This document shows, piece by piece, positions 24,130-32,260 of a stretch of DNA of 33,525 nucleotides (its first letter is position 1; each line of letters begins with the position of its first letter). This stretch comes from Accumulibacter sp. (GTDB lineage Bacteria > Pseudomonadota > Gammaproteobacteria > Burkholderiales > Rhodocyclaceae), in contig JAISAZ010000004.1 in assembly GCA_031266435.1 (NCBI GenBank), positions 1 to 33,525 on the forward strand. Direction: 5' to 3'. The position numbers and the translations under genes are program-made. Under the pieces are notes generated by a model. It was not told where the DNA came from. It did not search any database and saw only the letters and a program-made list of their open reading frames with translations.

Positions 24130-25173
24130 ATGGATATAAACACGCTGCATTCCGAAGCCTGGGCGCGAATGAACGTATTGCGCCCGCGTCTTCCGCACGC
24201 CTTGCTGATCGCGGGGCAGCGGGGAATCGGAAAATTCGACCTCGCGTGGAAGTTCGCACAATCGATTCTGTGCGAAAAGCCGGGGGAGGATTTCTTGCCC
24301 TGCGGGAAGTGCCTTCCGTGCGGCTGGTTCTTGCAAAGGAATCACCCGGACTTTCGCCTTCTTCAGCCGGAAAACGAAGAGGAGAGCGACGCGCCGCCTG
24401 AAACCGAAGCCGCCGGAAAGAAAAAGCCGAGCCGGGAAATCACCGTCGATCGGGTGCGCGCGCTCGACGATTTTCTGCACATCGGCACGCACCGGCAGGG
24501 CATGCGTATCGTCCTGATTCATCCCGCCGAAGCGATGAACCGAAATGCGGCGAACTCTCTTTTGAAAGCACTCGAAGAACCCGCGCCGGAAACGCTGTTT
24601 CTGCTCGTTTCCAGCGAATTCGCGCGCCTCTTGCCGACGATCCGCAGCCGCTGCCGGTTTTTTTCCGTCGCCTTGCCGAAGGCGGAGCAATCGGCGGAAT
24701 ACCTGCGCCAATCGGGCGTCGAGAACGCGGAAAGCTGGTTGACGCTCGCGGGCGGTTCGCCTTTTTTGGCGGACGACCTTTCCAGGGAGGGGCACATCCT
24801 GCTGGACGCGCTGCTCGCCGAATTGCGAAAGGGCGAAAAATTCGCGCCGCTCGCCGCCGCGGCGTCGATCGAGCGCATCGCCAAGGCGGACAAACGCCAG
24901 CTTACCCTGAAACGAAGCGTCGAATGGCTGCAAAAATGGCTTCTCGACCTGCTTCTCACGCGCGAAGGGCTGCTTCCGCGCTATTTTCTCGACTACGCGA
25001 AAGAAATCCGTCGATTGGCGGCGTTGATTCCTGCAGGGAAGATTGTCGCATTCTACAGAAAATCGTTAGAATACCGCTTGTTCTGTGAGCAACCGTTGAA
25101 CACGCGGCTGTTTCTCGAAGAATGTTTTTTGAATTACGCCGCCTTGTTCGACGGCAAAAGGCAAAATCCCTGA
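24130..25173 (+). CDS. holB: DNA polymerase III delta prime subunit
   Basis: This 347-residue clamp-loader subunit shows RLPHALLIAGQRGIGKFDLAW (degenerate P-loop, as usual for delta prime). The zinc-site region is FLPCGKCLPCGWFLQRNHPDF. The sensor/core segments are MRIVLIHPAEAMNRNAANSL, KALEEPAPETLFLLVSS and LLPTIRSRCRFF. Residues ~85-100 carry a lysine- and glutamate-rich insertion (ENEEESDAPPETEAAGKKK). It follows tmk after an AT-rich 73-bp spacer that may hold a local promoter. The stop codon lies within a hairpin at 25168-25188. Confidence 0.95.
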   Translation: MDINTLHSEAWARMNVLRPRLPHALLIAGQRGIGKFDLAWKFAQSILCEKPGEDFLPCGKCLPCGWFLQRNHPDFRLLQPENEEESDAPPETEAAGKKKPSREITVDRVRALDDFLHIGTHRQGMRIVLIHPAEAMNRNAANSLLKALEEPAPETLFLLVSSEFARLLPTIRSRCRFFSVALPKAEQSAEYLRQSGVENAESWLTLAGGSPFLADDLSREGHILLDALLAELRKGEKFAPLAAAASIERIAKADKRQLTLKRSVEWLQKWLLDLLLTREGLLPRYFLDYAKEIRRLAALIPAGKIVAFYRKSLEYRLFCEQPLNTRLFLEECFLNYAALFDGKRQNP

Positions 25174-25188
25174 ATCGACGATTCAGGG
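25168..25188 (+). terminator. Hairpin spanning the holB stop codon
   Basis: CCCTGAATC and GATTCAGGG pair perfectly around a GAC loop. The downstream bases GGTTTCAG are not T-rich, so it may be a weak terminator or an mRNA-stability hairpin rather than a full stop. Confidence 0.4.
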
Positions 25189-25226
25189 GGTTTCAGTAAC
25201 CGATCGTTTATCCAGATGTGCCGACC

Positions 25227-25700
25227 ATGCCGACTTCAATGACCCCGCCGCTCGCTTTTCAGCCGATTCCTCCTCAGCAGGCGTCGCAACCCTACCAGGC
25301 TCAAACGGCATCGGCGCCCTTCGGCGTTCCCGGTGTTCCCGGTACCTCCGACCCAGCGCAACGCGCGACGACGGTGCTGTCTTTGACGATCAAGTCGAAA
25401 TCGGCGCTGTTCGCCGCTTTCATGCCGCTCTTGCACAACGGCGGACTTTTCATCCCGACGAGCAAACGCTACAACCTGGGCGACGAGGTTCTTGTGATGC
25501 TGATGCTCATGGACAACCCGAATAAATTCACTTTTTCTGGAAACGTCGCGTGGATTACCCCCGCCGGCGCGCAGAACAGCAAGGTTCAGGGGATTGGGGT
25601 ACATTTCAAGGCCGATGGACCCGGGAGTACCGTCAGGAAAAAAATCGAGGGGATTTTGGGGAATCTGGTCAATTCAAGCCGCCCGACGCATACCATCTGA
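25227..25700 (+). CDS. pilZ: PilZ domain protein (type IV pilus biogenesis PilZ)
   Basis: The C-terminal ~105 residues match the short PilZ proteins encoded next to holB. Visible pieces are VLSLTIKSKSALFAAFMPLLHNGGLFI, GDEVLVMLMLMDNPNKFTFSGNVAWITP and GIGVHFKAD. This subclass lacks the RxxxR motif needed for cyclic-di-GMP binding, and no such motif is visible here. The family is needed for type IV pilus assembly and twitching. A Pro/Gln-rich leader of about 50 residues (PPLAFQPIPPQQ...) precedes the domain and is longer than I expect. The start is ambiguous among GTG 25218, ATG 25227 and ATG 25239. It lies between holB and tatD. Confidence 0.9.
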   Translation: MPTSMTPPLAFQPIPPQQASQPYQAQTASAPFGVPGVPGTSDPAQRATTVLSLTIKSKSALFAAFMPLLHNGGLFIPTSKRYNLGDEVLVMLMLMDNPNKFTFSGNVAWITPAGAQNSKVQGIGVHFKADGPGSTVRKKIEGILGNLVNSSRPTHTI

Positions 25701-25741
25701 CCCCGCTTTCCACTTTCCGTTTTCCGCTCTCCGACTTCCCG

Positions 25742-26524
25742 ATGCTCGTTGACTCGCATTGCCACATCGATTTTCCGAAACTCGCCGAGAATCTTCCAGA
25801 AGTCTTTGAATCAATGGAGGAAAACGGCGTTGGGCACCTTGCCTGTATCGGCGTTCGGCTCGAAGACTTTCCGGGGATTCTGGCGCTCGCTGAAAACGAT
25901 TCGCGGATTTTTGCGTCGGTAGGGCTACACCCTGAAGTGACCGACGGACGCGAAGCGACCGAAAAAGAACTGCTTGAGCTTGCCGCGCATCCCAAAGTCG
26001 TCGCGATCGGCGAAACAGGTCTCGATTATTACTGGCACAAGGACGCCCCCGAATGGCAGCGCGAGCGTTTCAGGACGCATATCCGCGCCGCGCGAAAGGC
26101 GCGCAAACCCTTGGTCATTCACAACCGCAACGCGAGCACCGACGTGCTCCGCATCCTCGCGGAAGAGAACGCCGACGAGGTCGGAGGCGTCTTCCATTGT
26201 TTTTCCGAAGACAGGGAAATCGCTCAACGCGCGCTGGACATGGGTTTTTACATCTCGTTTTCCGGGATCGTCACTTTCAAGAACGCGCCGGCGGTCAAGG
26301 ACGCCGCAAAATACGTCCCGGAAGACCGTTTCCTCGTCGAGACCGATTCGCCGTATCTTGCGCCCGTTCCTTACCGGGGAAAAAGAAACCAGCCGGCTTA
26401 CGTTCGCTACGTCGCCGAAGAGATCGCTCGCCTGAGAGAAACCTCGTTTGAAAGAATCGCCACGGCGAGTACCGAGAACTTCTTTCGACTTTTCAAGCAT
26501 GCCAACCGGAGAACAGTTCGATGA
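25742..26524 (+). CDS. tatD: TatD-family metal-dependent DNase
   Basis: This 260-residue hydrolase starts MLVDSHCHIDFPKL, with the HxH metal ligands. It continues with VGLHPEV, IGETGLDYYW (bridging Glu), PLVIHNRNA, GVFHCFSED and VETDSPYLAPVPYRGKRN (final Asp ligand). The family acts as divalent-metal 3'-5' exonuclease or repair-type DNase. Earlier in-frame codons would overlap pilZ, so ATG 25742 is the right start. Its stop overlaps the next gene's ATG by four bases (ATGA), so it is translationally coupled to the ankyrin gene. Confidence 0.95.
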   Translation: MLVDSHCHIDFPKLAENLPEVFESMEENGVGHLACIGVRLEDFPGILALAENDSRIFASVGLHPEVTDGREATEKELLELAAHPKVVAIGETGLDYYWHKDAPEWQRERFRTHIRAARKARKPLVIHNRNASTDVLRILAEENADEVGGVFHCFSEDREIAQRALDMGFYISFSGIVTFKNAPAVKDAAKYVPEDRFLVETDSPYLAPVPYRGKRNQPAYVRYVAEEIARLRETSFERIATASTENFFRLFKHANRRTVR

Positions 26525-27141
26525 AAAAGATTTTATTCGTATTGGCGTGTCTCGCGCAGACTTGCGCCTTTGCGGGAACCTACGAAGAAATGGAAGCGGC
26601 GATGAGCAAACGCGACTCGGAGAAGGCGATCGGCCTCGTGCGTCGCGGGATGGACGTCAATACCGTCGACCGGGCGGGCGACACCTTGCTGATCCAGGCC
26701 GTGCGCCAGGATATGCCCGAACTGGTCGATTTTCTGCTCGAATCGCGCGCCCGCTTGAACAGCCGGAACCGCTTTGGAGAAACGGCGCTGACGATCGCGG
26801 CTTTCAACGGAAACATCCGCGACGTGAAACGCCTTGTCGAAGCGGGCGCGGAAGTCAATCATTACGGATGGCCTCCGCTGGTTTACGCGGCGCTCAACGG
26901 CCATGCGGACCTTATCGAGTATCTTCTGAAGTCCGGCGCGCAAATCGACGCGCAAGCCGAGAGCGGAGCGACGGCCCTGTACGCGGCGGCTCGCGGCGGA
27001 CATCTCGAAGCCGTCAAAAAACTTCTCGACAACAAGGCGAACCCGGAGATCGCCAACCAGTACAAAGAAACGCCGCTCGACATCGCGCGAAAAATGGGAC
27101 ACGTTGAAATCGAGAAAATCCTGCAGGGCGCCGGGAAATAA
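26521..27141 (+). CDS. Exported ankyrin-repeat protein
   Basis: This 206-residue protein has a signal peptide (MKKILFVLACLAQTCAFA). About five ankyrin repeats follow, recognisable as GDTLLIQAVRQDMPELVDFL, GETALTIAAFNGNIRDVKRL, PLVYAALNGHADLIEYLL, GATALYAAARGGHLEAVKKL and KETPLDIARKMGHVEIEKIL. It probably acts as a periplasmic binding scaffold; the partner is unknown. It overlaps tatD by four bases. The pilZ-tatD-ankyrin order is one I know from betaproteobacteria. Confidence 0.9.
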   Translation: MKKILFVLACLAQTCAFAGTYEEMEAAMSKRDSEKAIGLVRRGMDVNTVDRAGDTLLIQAVRQDMPELVDFLLESRARLNSRNRFGETALTIAAFNGNIRDVKRLVEAGAEVNHYGWPPLVYAALNGHADLIEYLLKSGAQIDAQAESGATALYAAARGGHLEAVKKLLDNKANPEIANQYKETPLDIARKMGHVEIEKILQGAGK

Positions 27142-27331
27142 AACAGCCGTTTCGGACGCTTGGAATCGGGCTGAAAAAACGCCTCTAAAAAGCGCATAAT
27201 TTGTATTATGTTAAATTATTGTGCGAAGTATGTAGTGAAGTTCCTGGTGAAGTTCTTTCACCGTTTCTTCAAATCGTTTCCAGTGCTGTTCCTGCTTCGT
27301 GTTCCTCAGCCACCCCTGATCGCATCCTCCG

Positions 27332-27360
27332 AAAAGCCAAGCCGCTCCTGCTTGGCTTTT
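27332..27360 (+). terminator. Hairpin terminator, probably bidirectional
   Basis: AAAAGCCAAGC and GCTTGGCTTTT form a perfect 11-bp stem with a 7-base loop, giving T-rich ends on both strands. It lies in the 284-bp gap between the ankyrin gene and the next small gene. Nothing else is evident in that gap. Confidence 0.8.
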
Positions 27361-27425
27361 CCTTTCTCCGCTCTCCGTTGACAACTTCAAGGCACTGGGT
27401 AAAAATCACCTGAACGGAGAACCGC

Positions 27426-27629
27426 ATGCACGCCGACGAAAAAGAGCTTCTCACCAAGGAAAATCTTGAACTCCAGCAAATCCTTGCCGACCTTAGAAAA
27501 AGAATGCTCGAGGGAGATAAACTACAGGCCGAAGCGATGAAGATTCTCATCGAATCAAAATGGTATCCGTTCGTTCTGGCTATCTCACTCTTTGCCGCTG
27601 GAGGCGCTTTCGTGAAGTTTTTCGCCTGA
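27426..27629 (+). CDS. Small coiled-coil plus transmembrane protein
   Basis: This 67-residue protein is of unknown function. Residues ~3-40 are charged and heptad-like (EKELLTKENLELQQILADL). One TM helix follows near 46-65 (WYPFVLAISLFAAGGAFV), ending in KFFA. GGAG lies seven bases before the ATG. The gene stands alone between a terminator and the toxin-antitoxin promoter. Similar short coiled-coil/TM proteins are often found near mobile or phage-derived genes, but I see no direct tie here. Confidence 0.65.
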   Translation: MHADEKELLTKENLELQQILADLRKRMLEGDKLQAEAMKILIESKWYPFVLAISLFAAGGAFVKFFA

Positions 27630-27680
27630 TCCTTCCTGAAGTTTTGGATAGTCCAATTCCAAATACCGTAGGCAGAGAAC

Positions 27681-27709
27681 TCGCATTGTTATGTCCACAT
27701 GGGTATAAT
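27681..27709 (+). promoter_or_regulatory. Promoter of the toxin-antitoxin pair
   Basis: A perfect -10 box TATAAT lies at 27704-27709, preceded by GG and a nearby TG. No clear -35 box is seen; TTGTTA sits too close (12 bases). Transcription would start about 14 bases before the toxin ATG, giving a very short leader. Confidence 0.55.
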
Positions 27710-27729
27710 GCACAAAAACCGGACAGCGT

Positions 27730-28080
27730 ATGAAACGATTGTTTTGGCTTGGTTCTACCAAGAAGAACTTGAAGGAAATGCCAGACGATGTTCAAGATAC
27801 GTTTGGCTATGCGCTACATCAAGCTCAAGCTGGCAAAAAGCATGAACAGGCCAAACCATTAAAAGGCTTTGGTTCGGCGGGTGTTCTTGAAGTCGTCGAA
27901 GATTCGAGCGGCGGTACATTCCGCGCTGTCTATACCGTCAAATTCGGCGAGGCAATTTATGTCCTTCACTGCTTTCAGAAGAAATCAACGCATGGCATTG
28001 CGACGCCAAAGCCAGACATAGACCTGATTCGAGAGCGATTGAAAGTAGCGGAGGCGCATGCTAAAGGGAAAATAAAATGA
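27730..28080 (+). CDS. RelE/HigB-like toxin (Gp49-like family)
   Basis: This 116-residue protein matches the Gp49/HigB2-like toxin family. WLGSTKKNLKEMPDDVQDTFGYALHQAQAG, KPLKGFGSAGVLEVVED, TFRAVYTVKFGEAIYVLHCFQKKS and ATPKPDIDLIRERLK are the conserved stretches. Related toxins cleave mRNA on ribosomes. The toxin comes first, as in higBA systems. Its stop overlaps the antitoxin ATG by four bases (ATGA), so synthesis of the two proteins is coupled. Confidence 0.9.
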   Translation: MKRLFWLGSTKKNLKEMPDDVQDTFGYALHQAQAGKKHEQAKPLKGFGSAGVLEVVEDSSGGTFRAVYTVKFGEAIYVLHCFQKKSTHGIATPKPDIDLIRERLKVAEAHAKGKIK

Positions 28081-28400
28081 TCGAGATTGAAGAAAGCACT
28101 GGCAACGTTTACGCCGACCTGGATATGGCCGACGCCGATAAAATGATGGTCAAGGCGCAACTTGCGACCAAGATCGGTGAAATCATCAAAAGCCGCAAAT
28201 GGCCTCAGCAACACGCGGCAGATGTCCTCGGCATTCCTCAATCCAAATTATCGAAGATGCTGCGTGGTCAGTTTCGCGGGATCAGCGAGGTGAAGATGCT
28301 CGAATGTCTCGCCCAGTTGGGGCGTGACGTACAAATCGTCGTCGGTCCTGCTCGCCGTGCGGCTTCGTCTGGACGTGTCGCTGTCGTGTTCGCCGCATAA
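28077..28400 (+). CDS. XRE-type antitoxin (HigA-like)
   Basis: This 107-residue protein has a helix-turn-helix at ~40-70, seen as KWPQQHAADVLGIPQSKLSKMLRGQFRGIS. VKMLECLAQLGRDVQIVVGP is typical of HigA2-like antitoxins paired with Gp49-type toxins. The antitoxin should neutralise the toxin and repress the shared promoter near 27704. The C-terminus (ARRAASSGRVAVVFAA) is a short extension with no recognised motif. Confidence 0.9.
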   Translation: MIEIEESTGNVYADLDMADADKMMVKAQLATKIGEIIKSRKWPQQHAADVLGIPQSKLSKMLRGQFRGISEVKMLECLAQLGRDVQIVVGPARRAASSGRVAVVFAA

Positions 28401-28410
28401 GCCAGAGCAG

Positions 28411-28422
28411 ACCCGCGCGGGT
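28411..28422. other. GC-rich perfect palindrome
   Basis: ACCCGCGCGGGT lies in the convergent gap between the antitoxin and the large membrane gene. A second palindrome, GCCGCGCGGC, lies about 40 bases on. Neither has a loop or T-run, so they do not look like ordinary terminators. Function unknown. Confidence 0.3.
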
Positions 28423-28491
28423 ATTATCGCCCGAGAATTTTGATACCACGACGCCGCGCGGCGGATGGCACATGAAACTCCAAATACTTTT

Positions 28492-31263
28492 TCACTTTTT
28501 CTCTGGGTCGATGATTTCAAGCGCGCTGTCCCGCAGGGCGACGATCAGGCATTGGCCGTTTTCGTCCACGCGCAGATCGGCGTAACGCGCCCCGTCGAAC
28601 GCCCTGCCCGTCCCCTCGCGGAAGAAGAAGGAACCGGAGCCGACGCGCACACTGTATTTTTGGAAACGGAAAATGATTTTGATCTGTTTTTCCGTCAAAG
28701 GAAGCGCGTCGTCGTAAAGCGACGCAAAATGGTAGACGCCCTGCGCGTCGGATTCGATGACCGCGAGACCCTCGCGCGGCGCGCCTGAAAAATCGTCGTC
28801 TCTCTTTTCATCGCCCGCCTTTTGATCCCGCTTTGCCTCCCTGCGCGCCGTTTCGATCTCTCTTTCCAGCGCGAGATTCAAGACCATGTAATCGCCTTGC
28901 ATCAGCGAACGCGGGTCTCTGGGCGTCAAGTGCAGAATGACCGGTTTGCCGTCGGCGAGCAGGGTTTCCTTTTGATGGACGGAACGGGTGAAAAGTCCCG
29001 CGAAAATCACCAGGGCGCCGACGAGCGACGCGCACAGGACGACTTCCCTGCGCGACTCCCACCGCACGACGCTCGACACGCGTTTGCAAAATTCGGCAAG
29101 CTCGTCCGGTATCGACACGGCCCCTTTTCTCAGCGCGAGCGTCAACAGCGTTTGCAGGGCGAACGCCGCCAGCACGAGGACAAGGGCGGCAAGCGCGAGC
29201 GACTTCGACTTTTCGAGTAGCGTCGTCGCACGACTGTAATACTCCATGACCGTGCAGGACGCCAGATAAATGACGGAGAAACCGAAAAGCGGGGAAGAAG
29301 CGGCGTAGCGGGCCAGCGCAAGCGCGAACAGCCCGACGCCCACCCAAGGGAGCCACCAGGAAGCCACCGTCGTCGCCAGACAAAGAAACGAGAGCGCGGC
29401 GAATACGGTTTTCGACAGCGAAAGCTCAAGGGAAAGACGCCAGGAAAAAACCAGAAGGCCGATCCCCGCACCGACGCCGCACATCGATAAGGTCGCGGCT
29501 CCGAACAAGGGGTAGTCCGCCATGAAAACCGAACAGAGGCCGAAGACCATGAGCGCGGTCAACAGCCCTTTTCGGTTGATCCAGCGTAATTTCGGATGCG
29601 AATCGTCGGATTTGTCCCAGAGAAGTACCAGCAATACGCTCAGCAGCGCAAAAAGTGCGATGAACAAGAGGCTGGTACCGCCCCACACGGGTCGCCGAAG
29701 CGCACGGGCGCTTCTGAACAACCACCCCCAACTCGACCACCCTCTTCTTGCGTAAACAAAACAGAACCTCAACTGCATGAACGAAAAAAAGGTGACGAAT
29801 ACCGCAGCCAGGAAACGGTACGCTTCGTTACGCGCCAGAAAAGCCGAAACGGCGAAAACGGCGATCGTCGGAACGAGCAAATATTTTTCATCCTCCCATC
29901 CGAGCGCAACGGTCAAGCTCACGCTCAGCGCGAGGGAGGCCATCAGCATCGTACAGAGAGAAGCCTGACGGATAAAAATCCCTTGATTTCTGGAAAGCGC
30001 GACGCCTCCGGCAAGAATGAAGAAAGAAATACTCGCGATGGTGGAAAACGACTTGATCTCAAGCAGATAGATGAACAATACCAGGGAACAGATCAGCAAG
30101 GGGACGATCACCCAGGCGCATATTCCCATAAGCAGGCGCGCGACCCAGGGTGACGATTCCTTCGTTTTTTCCGGCGGCGCGTCGGCAAGGACGCCCGAAA
30201 AAACGAAATTCAGAACGCGCATCGAGAGCAGCGAGGGCAAAACAGCGGTGGGACTGTCTTCTTCAGGCGGAGGCGGCGTGGATTCCTCCGCGTCTCTGGC
30301 CTCGGTTACCGCATGTGTTTCCGGTGTTTGTCCGTGCAGATAAATCAGGAACTTTCCGGCGGCGACCGAAAGCGAGAGGAGCACGAGCGCAAGAAAGAGC
30401 AGGTAAAACGAAGAAGAAAAGTTTATCGAAATCGAAGAATCGAGTCCCATCATGATCAAGGCGATCACGCTCAACAGTCCGGCGGCAATCATGAAGAGAT
30501 CGCGTTTTTTTCGGAGATACCAATAAGCGCCTCCCCCCATTACGCACAGAAAAAGCAGCCCGATTCCCGCATCCGGCGCCGTGGCTCTCCAGGAATTGTG
30601 TTTGATGAATTCCTCGATGAATATCTGCGTCAGGCACGCGAGAAGCAGAACGCCGATGCAGCGGGGAATCCAGCGCGAACGGAGGAAAGGAAGCTCCTTC
30701 GCCGGATAGTAGTACGAAGCCGCCTCGAAAGCCGCCCAGACCAAGGTTTGCGAGCCAAAGAAAAACAGACGCATGCTGTTTTTGTCCAACAGCATCTGCT
30801 GCCAATAGAACGACGCCCAGAGGTTTGCAACGACCCAGAGGGTGAAAAACAAACCCGACCGGCGGCTGATCAGAAAGAGCGGGACGAGCCAGAAGGTCCA
30901 GGACCGAAAAAGTTCCCAAGCGTTCGCGCCCGTCTGGTAGACCTGCCCATACACGGCGAAAAGTACCCCGCCGAGTATCCCGCAGAGCAAGAGGCCGGCG
31001 TGCGTCACCGAACTGGAAAAACCGCGCAGAAAAGCCGGGAGCGCGGACGCGGCGATCAGCACCGCGATGAAGCCGAATTTGGCGAAGGCAGGGATATCCG
31101 CCCAGTTATACGCGAAAAAACAGACGAGCGCCGCCGCAAAGAAAAGCACACCCGACTGCGTTGCGAGAACGCGCCAGAAGAGTCCCCAGGCAAGGCGCTG
31201 TTGCGGCGCGTCGATGGGAGCGGCGGCTGGAAAAAACTTTTTACCCATCGTTTCGAAAAGCAT
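28492..31263 (-). CDS. Large membrane fusion protein: DUF2157, DUF4401 and GDYXXLXY domains
   Basis: This ~923-residue polytopic protein has an N-terminal DUF2157-like part (LALVCFFAYNWADIP-type TM segments, then GVLFAVYGQVYQTGANAWELF). A long multi-TM middle follows, with DUF4401-like character and a charged linker near 310-330 (ESTPPPPEEDSPT). The C-terminal GDYXXLXY domain shows SLMQGDYMVLNLALE, GLAVIESDAQGVYHFASLYDD and FFFREGTGRAFDGARYADLR. In many genomes these parts are separate neighbouring genes; here they are one. Function is unknown. ATG 31263 was chosen because it follows GAGAG and lies 28 bp after the thioesterase stop; an in-frame ATG at 31320 would overlap that gene. Confidence 0.88.
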   Translation of the reverse strand: MLFETMGKKFFPAAAPIDAPQQRLAWGLFWRVLATQSGVLFFAAALVCFFAYNWADIPAFAKFGFIAVLIAASALPAFLRGFSSSVTHAGLLLCGILGGVLFAVYGQVYQTGANAWELFRSWTFWLVPLFLISRRSGLFFTLWVVANLWASFYWQQMLLDKNSMRLFFFGSQTLVWAAFEAASYYYPAKELPFLRSRWIPRCIGVLLLACLTQIFIEEFIKHNSWRATAPDAGIGLLFLCVMGGGAYWYLRKKRDLFMIAAGLLSVIALIMMGLDSSISINFSSSFYLLFLALVLLSLSVAAGKFLIYLHGQTPETHAVTEARDAEESTPPPPEEDSPTAVLPSLLSMRVLNFVFSGVLADAPPEKTKESSPWVARLLMGICAWVIVPLLICSLVLFIYLLEIKSFSTIASISFFILAGGVALSRNQGIFIRQASLCTMLMASLALSVSLTVALGWEDEKYLLVPTIAVFAVSAFLARNEAYRFLAAVFVTFFSFMQLRFCFVYARRGWSSWGWLFRSARALRRPVWGGTSLLFIALFALLSVLLVLLWDKSDDSHPKLRWINRKGLLTALMVFGLCSVFMADYPLFGAATLSMCGVGAGIGLLVFSWRLSLELSLSKTVFAALSFLCLATTVASWWLPWVGVGLFALALARYAASSPLFGFSVIYLASCTVMEYYSRATTLLEKSKSLALAALVLVLAAFALQTLLTLALRKGAVSIPDELAEFCKRVSSVVRWESRREVVLCASLVGALVIFAGLFTRSVHQKETLLADGKPVILHLTPRDPRSLMQGDYMVLNLALEREIETARREAKRDQKAGDEKRDDDFSGAPREGLAVIESDAQGVYHFASLYDDALPLTEKQIKIIFRFQKYSVRVGSGSFFFREGTGRAFDGARYADLRVDENGQCLIVALRDSALEIIDPEKK

Positions 31264-31291
31264 TTCGCACTCTCGATAAAAAAGAAAGATA

Positions 31292-31708
31292 CTACCGCGA
31301 AAACCAGGCGCGGAATTCATCGGGCAACGGAAGCGATTTCCCCGTCGATCGGTCGATCCAGACCATTTTCATCTGACCTTCCGCATACACGAGATCATCC
31401 CCTTGCACGCGTATTTCGTAAAGGGTAAAAAAACTGCTCCGCCCCGGAGACGCGCAATACATCCGCACTTCGACCACACCGGGGTACATCAGCGAGCGCA
31501 GGAAGGTGCAGGACGCGTTGACGACGACCGGCCCCTGATTCGTCGCCAGCGCGTGGAATCCGAGACCGCCGATGAATTCGGCGCAGGCTTGCTCCATATA
31601 GCGGAAATAAACCGCGTTATTGACGTGGCGGTACGCGTCCATGTCACCCCAGCGCATCGGGATCAAACAGGTGTGCGCATGAATTTTCGGCGCGGGAACG
31701 GTTTGCAT
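31292..31708 (-). CDS. Acyl-CoA thioesterase (YbgC/4-hydroxybenzoyl-CoA type hotdog)
   Basis: This 138-residue hotdog-fold enzyme has MRWGDMDAYRHVNNAVYFRYMEQA, with the Asp expected for catalysis in this class. GPVVVNASCTFLRSLMYPGVVEVRMY and GRSSFFTLYEIRV follow. The family hydrolyses acyl-CoA thioesters, and short or aromatic acyl groups are most likely; the substrate cannot be inferred. It precedes the large membrane fusion gene by 28 bp and is probably co-transcribed with it. Confidence 0.92.
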   Translation of the reverse strand: MQTVPAPKIHAHTCLIPMRWGDMDAYRHVNNAVYFRYMEQACAEFIGGLGFHALATNQGPVVVNASCTFLRSLMYPGVVEVRMYCASPGRSSFFTLYEIRVQGDDLVYAEGQMKMVWIDRSTGKSLPLPDEFRAWFSR

Positions 31709-31739
31709 CGGAGCGATAAAAACTCAAAACTGATCAAAC

Positions 31740-31761
31740 GCCCCCGGAAAAGCCGGGTGGC
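31740..31761 (-). terminator. Weak hairpin after the small membrane gene
   Basis: GCCCCCGG and CCGGGTGGC pair with one bulge around AAAAG. On the minus strand it follows the stop of the gene at 31762 and is followed by only short T runs (GTTTGATCAGTTTTGAG). Confidence 0.35.
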
Positions 31762-32175
31762 TTAGCTTACTGAGTCGTTATTGACAAAGTATTTTTTGTA
31801 GAACTCATTATAATCGTAGAACAAGATGACCAGACAGCCGAATCCAAAAAACAGTATTCCTGAAATTCCTGCAAAAGTTATCAGATTGAAACCAAAACCA
31901 TCGTAAACAAATATTATGCATATCAAGGTAAATGAACACGAGCCTGAGGCATAAACATACCGGATCGTTTTGTGTTTTGCCAATGCCTCGAACATATCCT
32001 CTTTATAGAATAATTCCGTAATTGCCACGGAAACAAGTACGATACCGAAGGCCATGACCGCCATAACCTGATAATCGAATTCATTTTTGATAAAAATCTG
32101 CCTGAAACAGGCATAAAAACAAAATACCCCTGCCAAAAACAGAAGGACATAGGGTGTTTTTTTAAGGAATTTCAT
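31762..32175 (-). CDS. Small polytopic membrane protein, unknown function
   Basis: This 137-residue protein has about four hydrophobic helices: TPYVLLFLAGVFCFYACF, a second near MAVMAFGIVLVSVAI, a third near GSCSFTLICIIFVYDGFG, and a fourth at ISGILFFGFGCLVILFYDY. I recognise no family. ATG 32175 is preferred over an in-frame start 33 bases upstream, which lies within the IS630 tail. The DNA is AT-rich compared with the thioesterase that follows, which suggests recent acquisition. It begins only a few bases after an IS630 3' end, as the DUF898 gene does on the left. Confidence 0.65.
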   Translation of the reverse strand: MKFLKKTPYVLLFLAGVFCFYACFRQIFIKNEFDYQVMAVMAFGIVLVSVAITELFYKEDMFEALAKHKTIRYVYASGSCSFTLICIIFVYDGFGFNLITFAGISGILFFGFGCLVILFYDYNEFYKKYFVNNDSVS

Positions 32176-32181
32176 ACTGAA

Positions 32182-32244
32182 GAATCCACAAAATAGTGCG
32201 CATATCATGCAACGGCATAGAGAACATGTTGTTCGTGAAACAGG
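32182..32244 (-). mobile_element. IS630 3' end, copy 2 (63-bp remnant)
   Basis: On the minus strand, CCTGTTTCACGAACAACATG begins a match to 1534-1596, with the same final codons (LFHEQH.LYAV) and the same tail containing GCGCACTATTT. The rest of the transposase is absent. It lies between two membrane-protein genes. Confidence 0.8.
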
Positions 32245-32260
32245 CCATTCCCTCTGGATA

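Noticed and set aside
27201-27413. A possible 70-codon gene between the ankyrin gene and the small TM gene
   Set aside because: It runs through the 27332-27360 terminator and shows no recognisable protein features or good start.
30313-31428. A plus-strand frame opposite the large membrane fusion gene
   Set aside because: Highly charged low-complexity antisense frame; the minus strand encodes clear TM segments and the GDYXXLXY domain.
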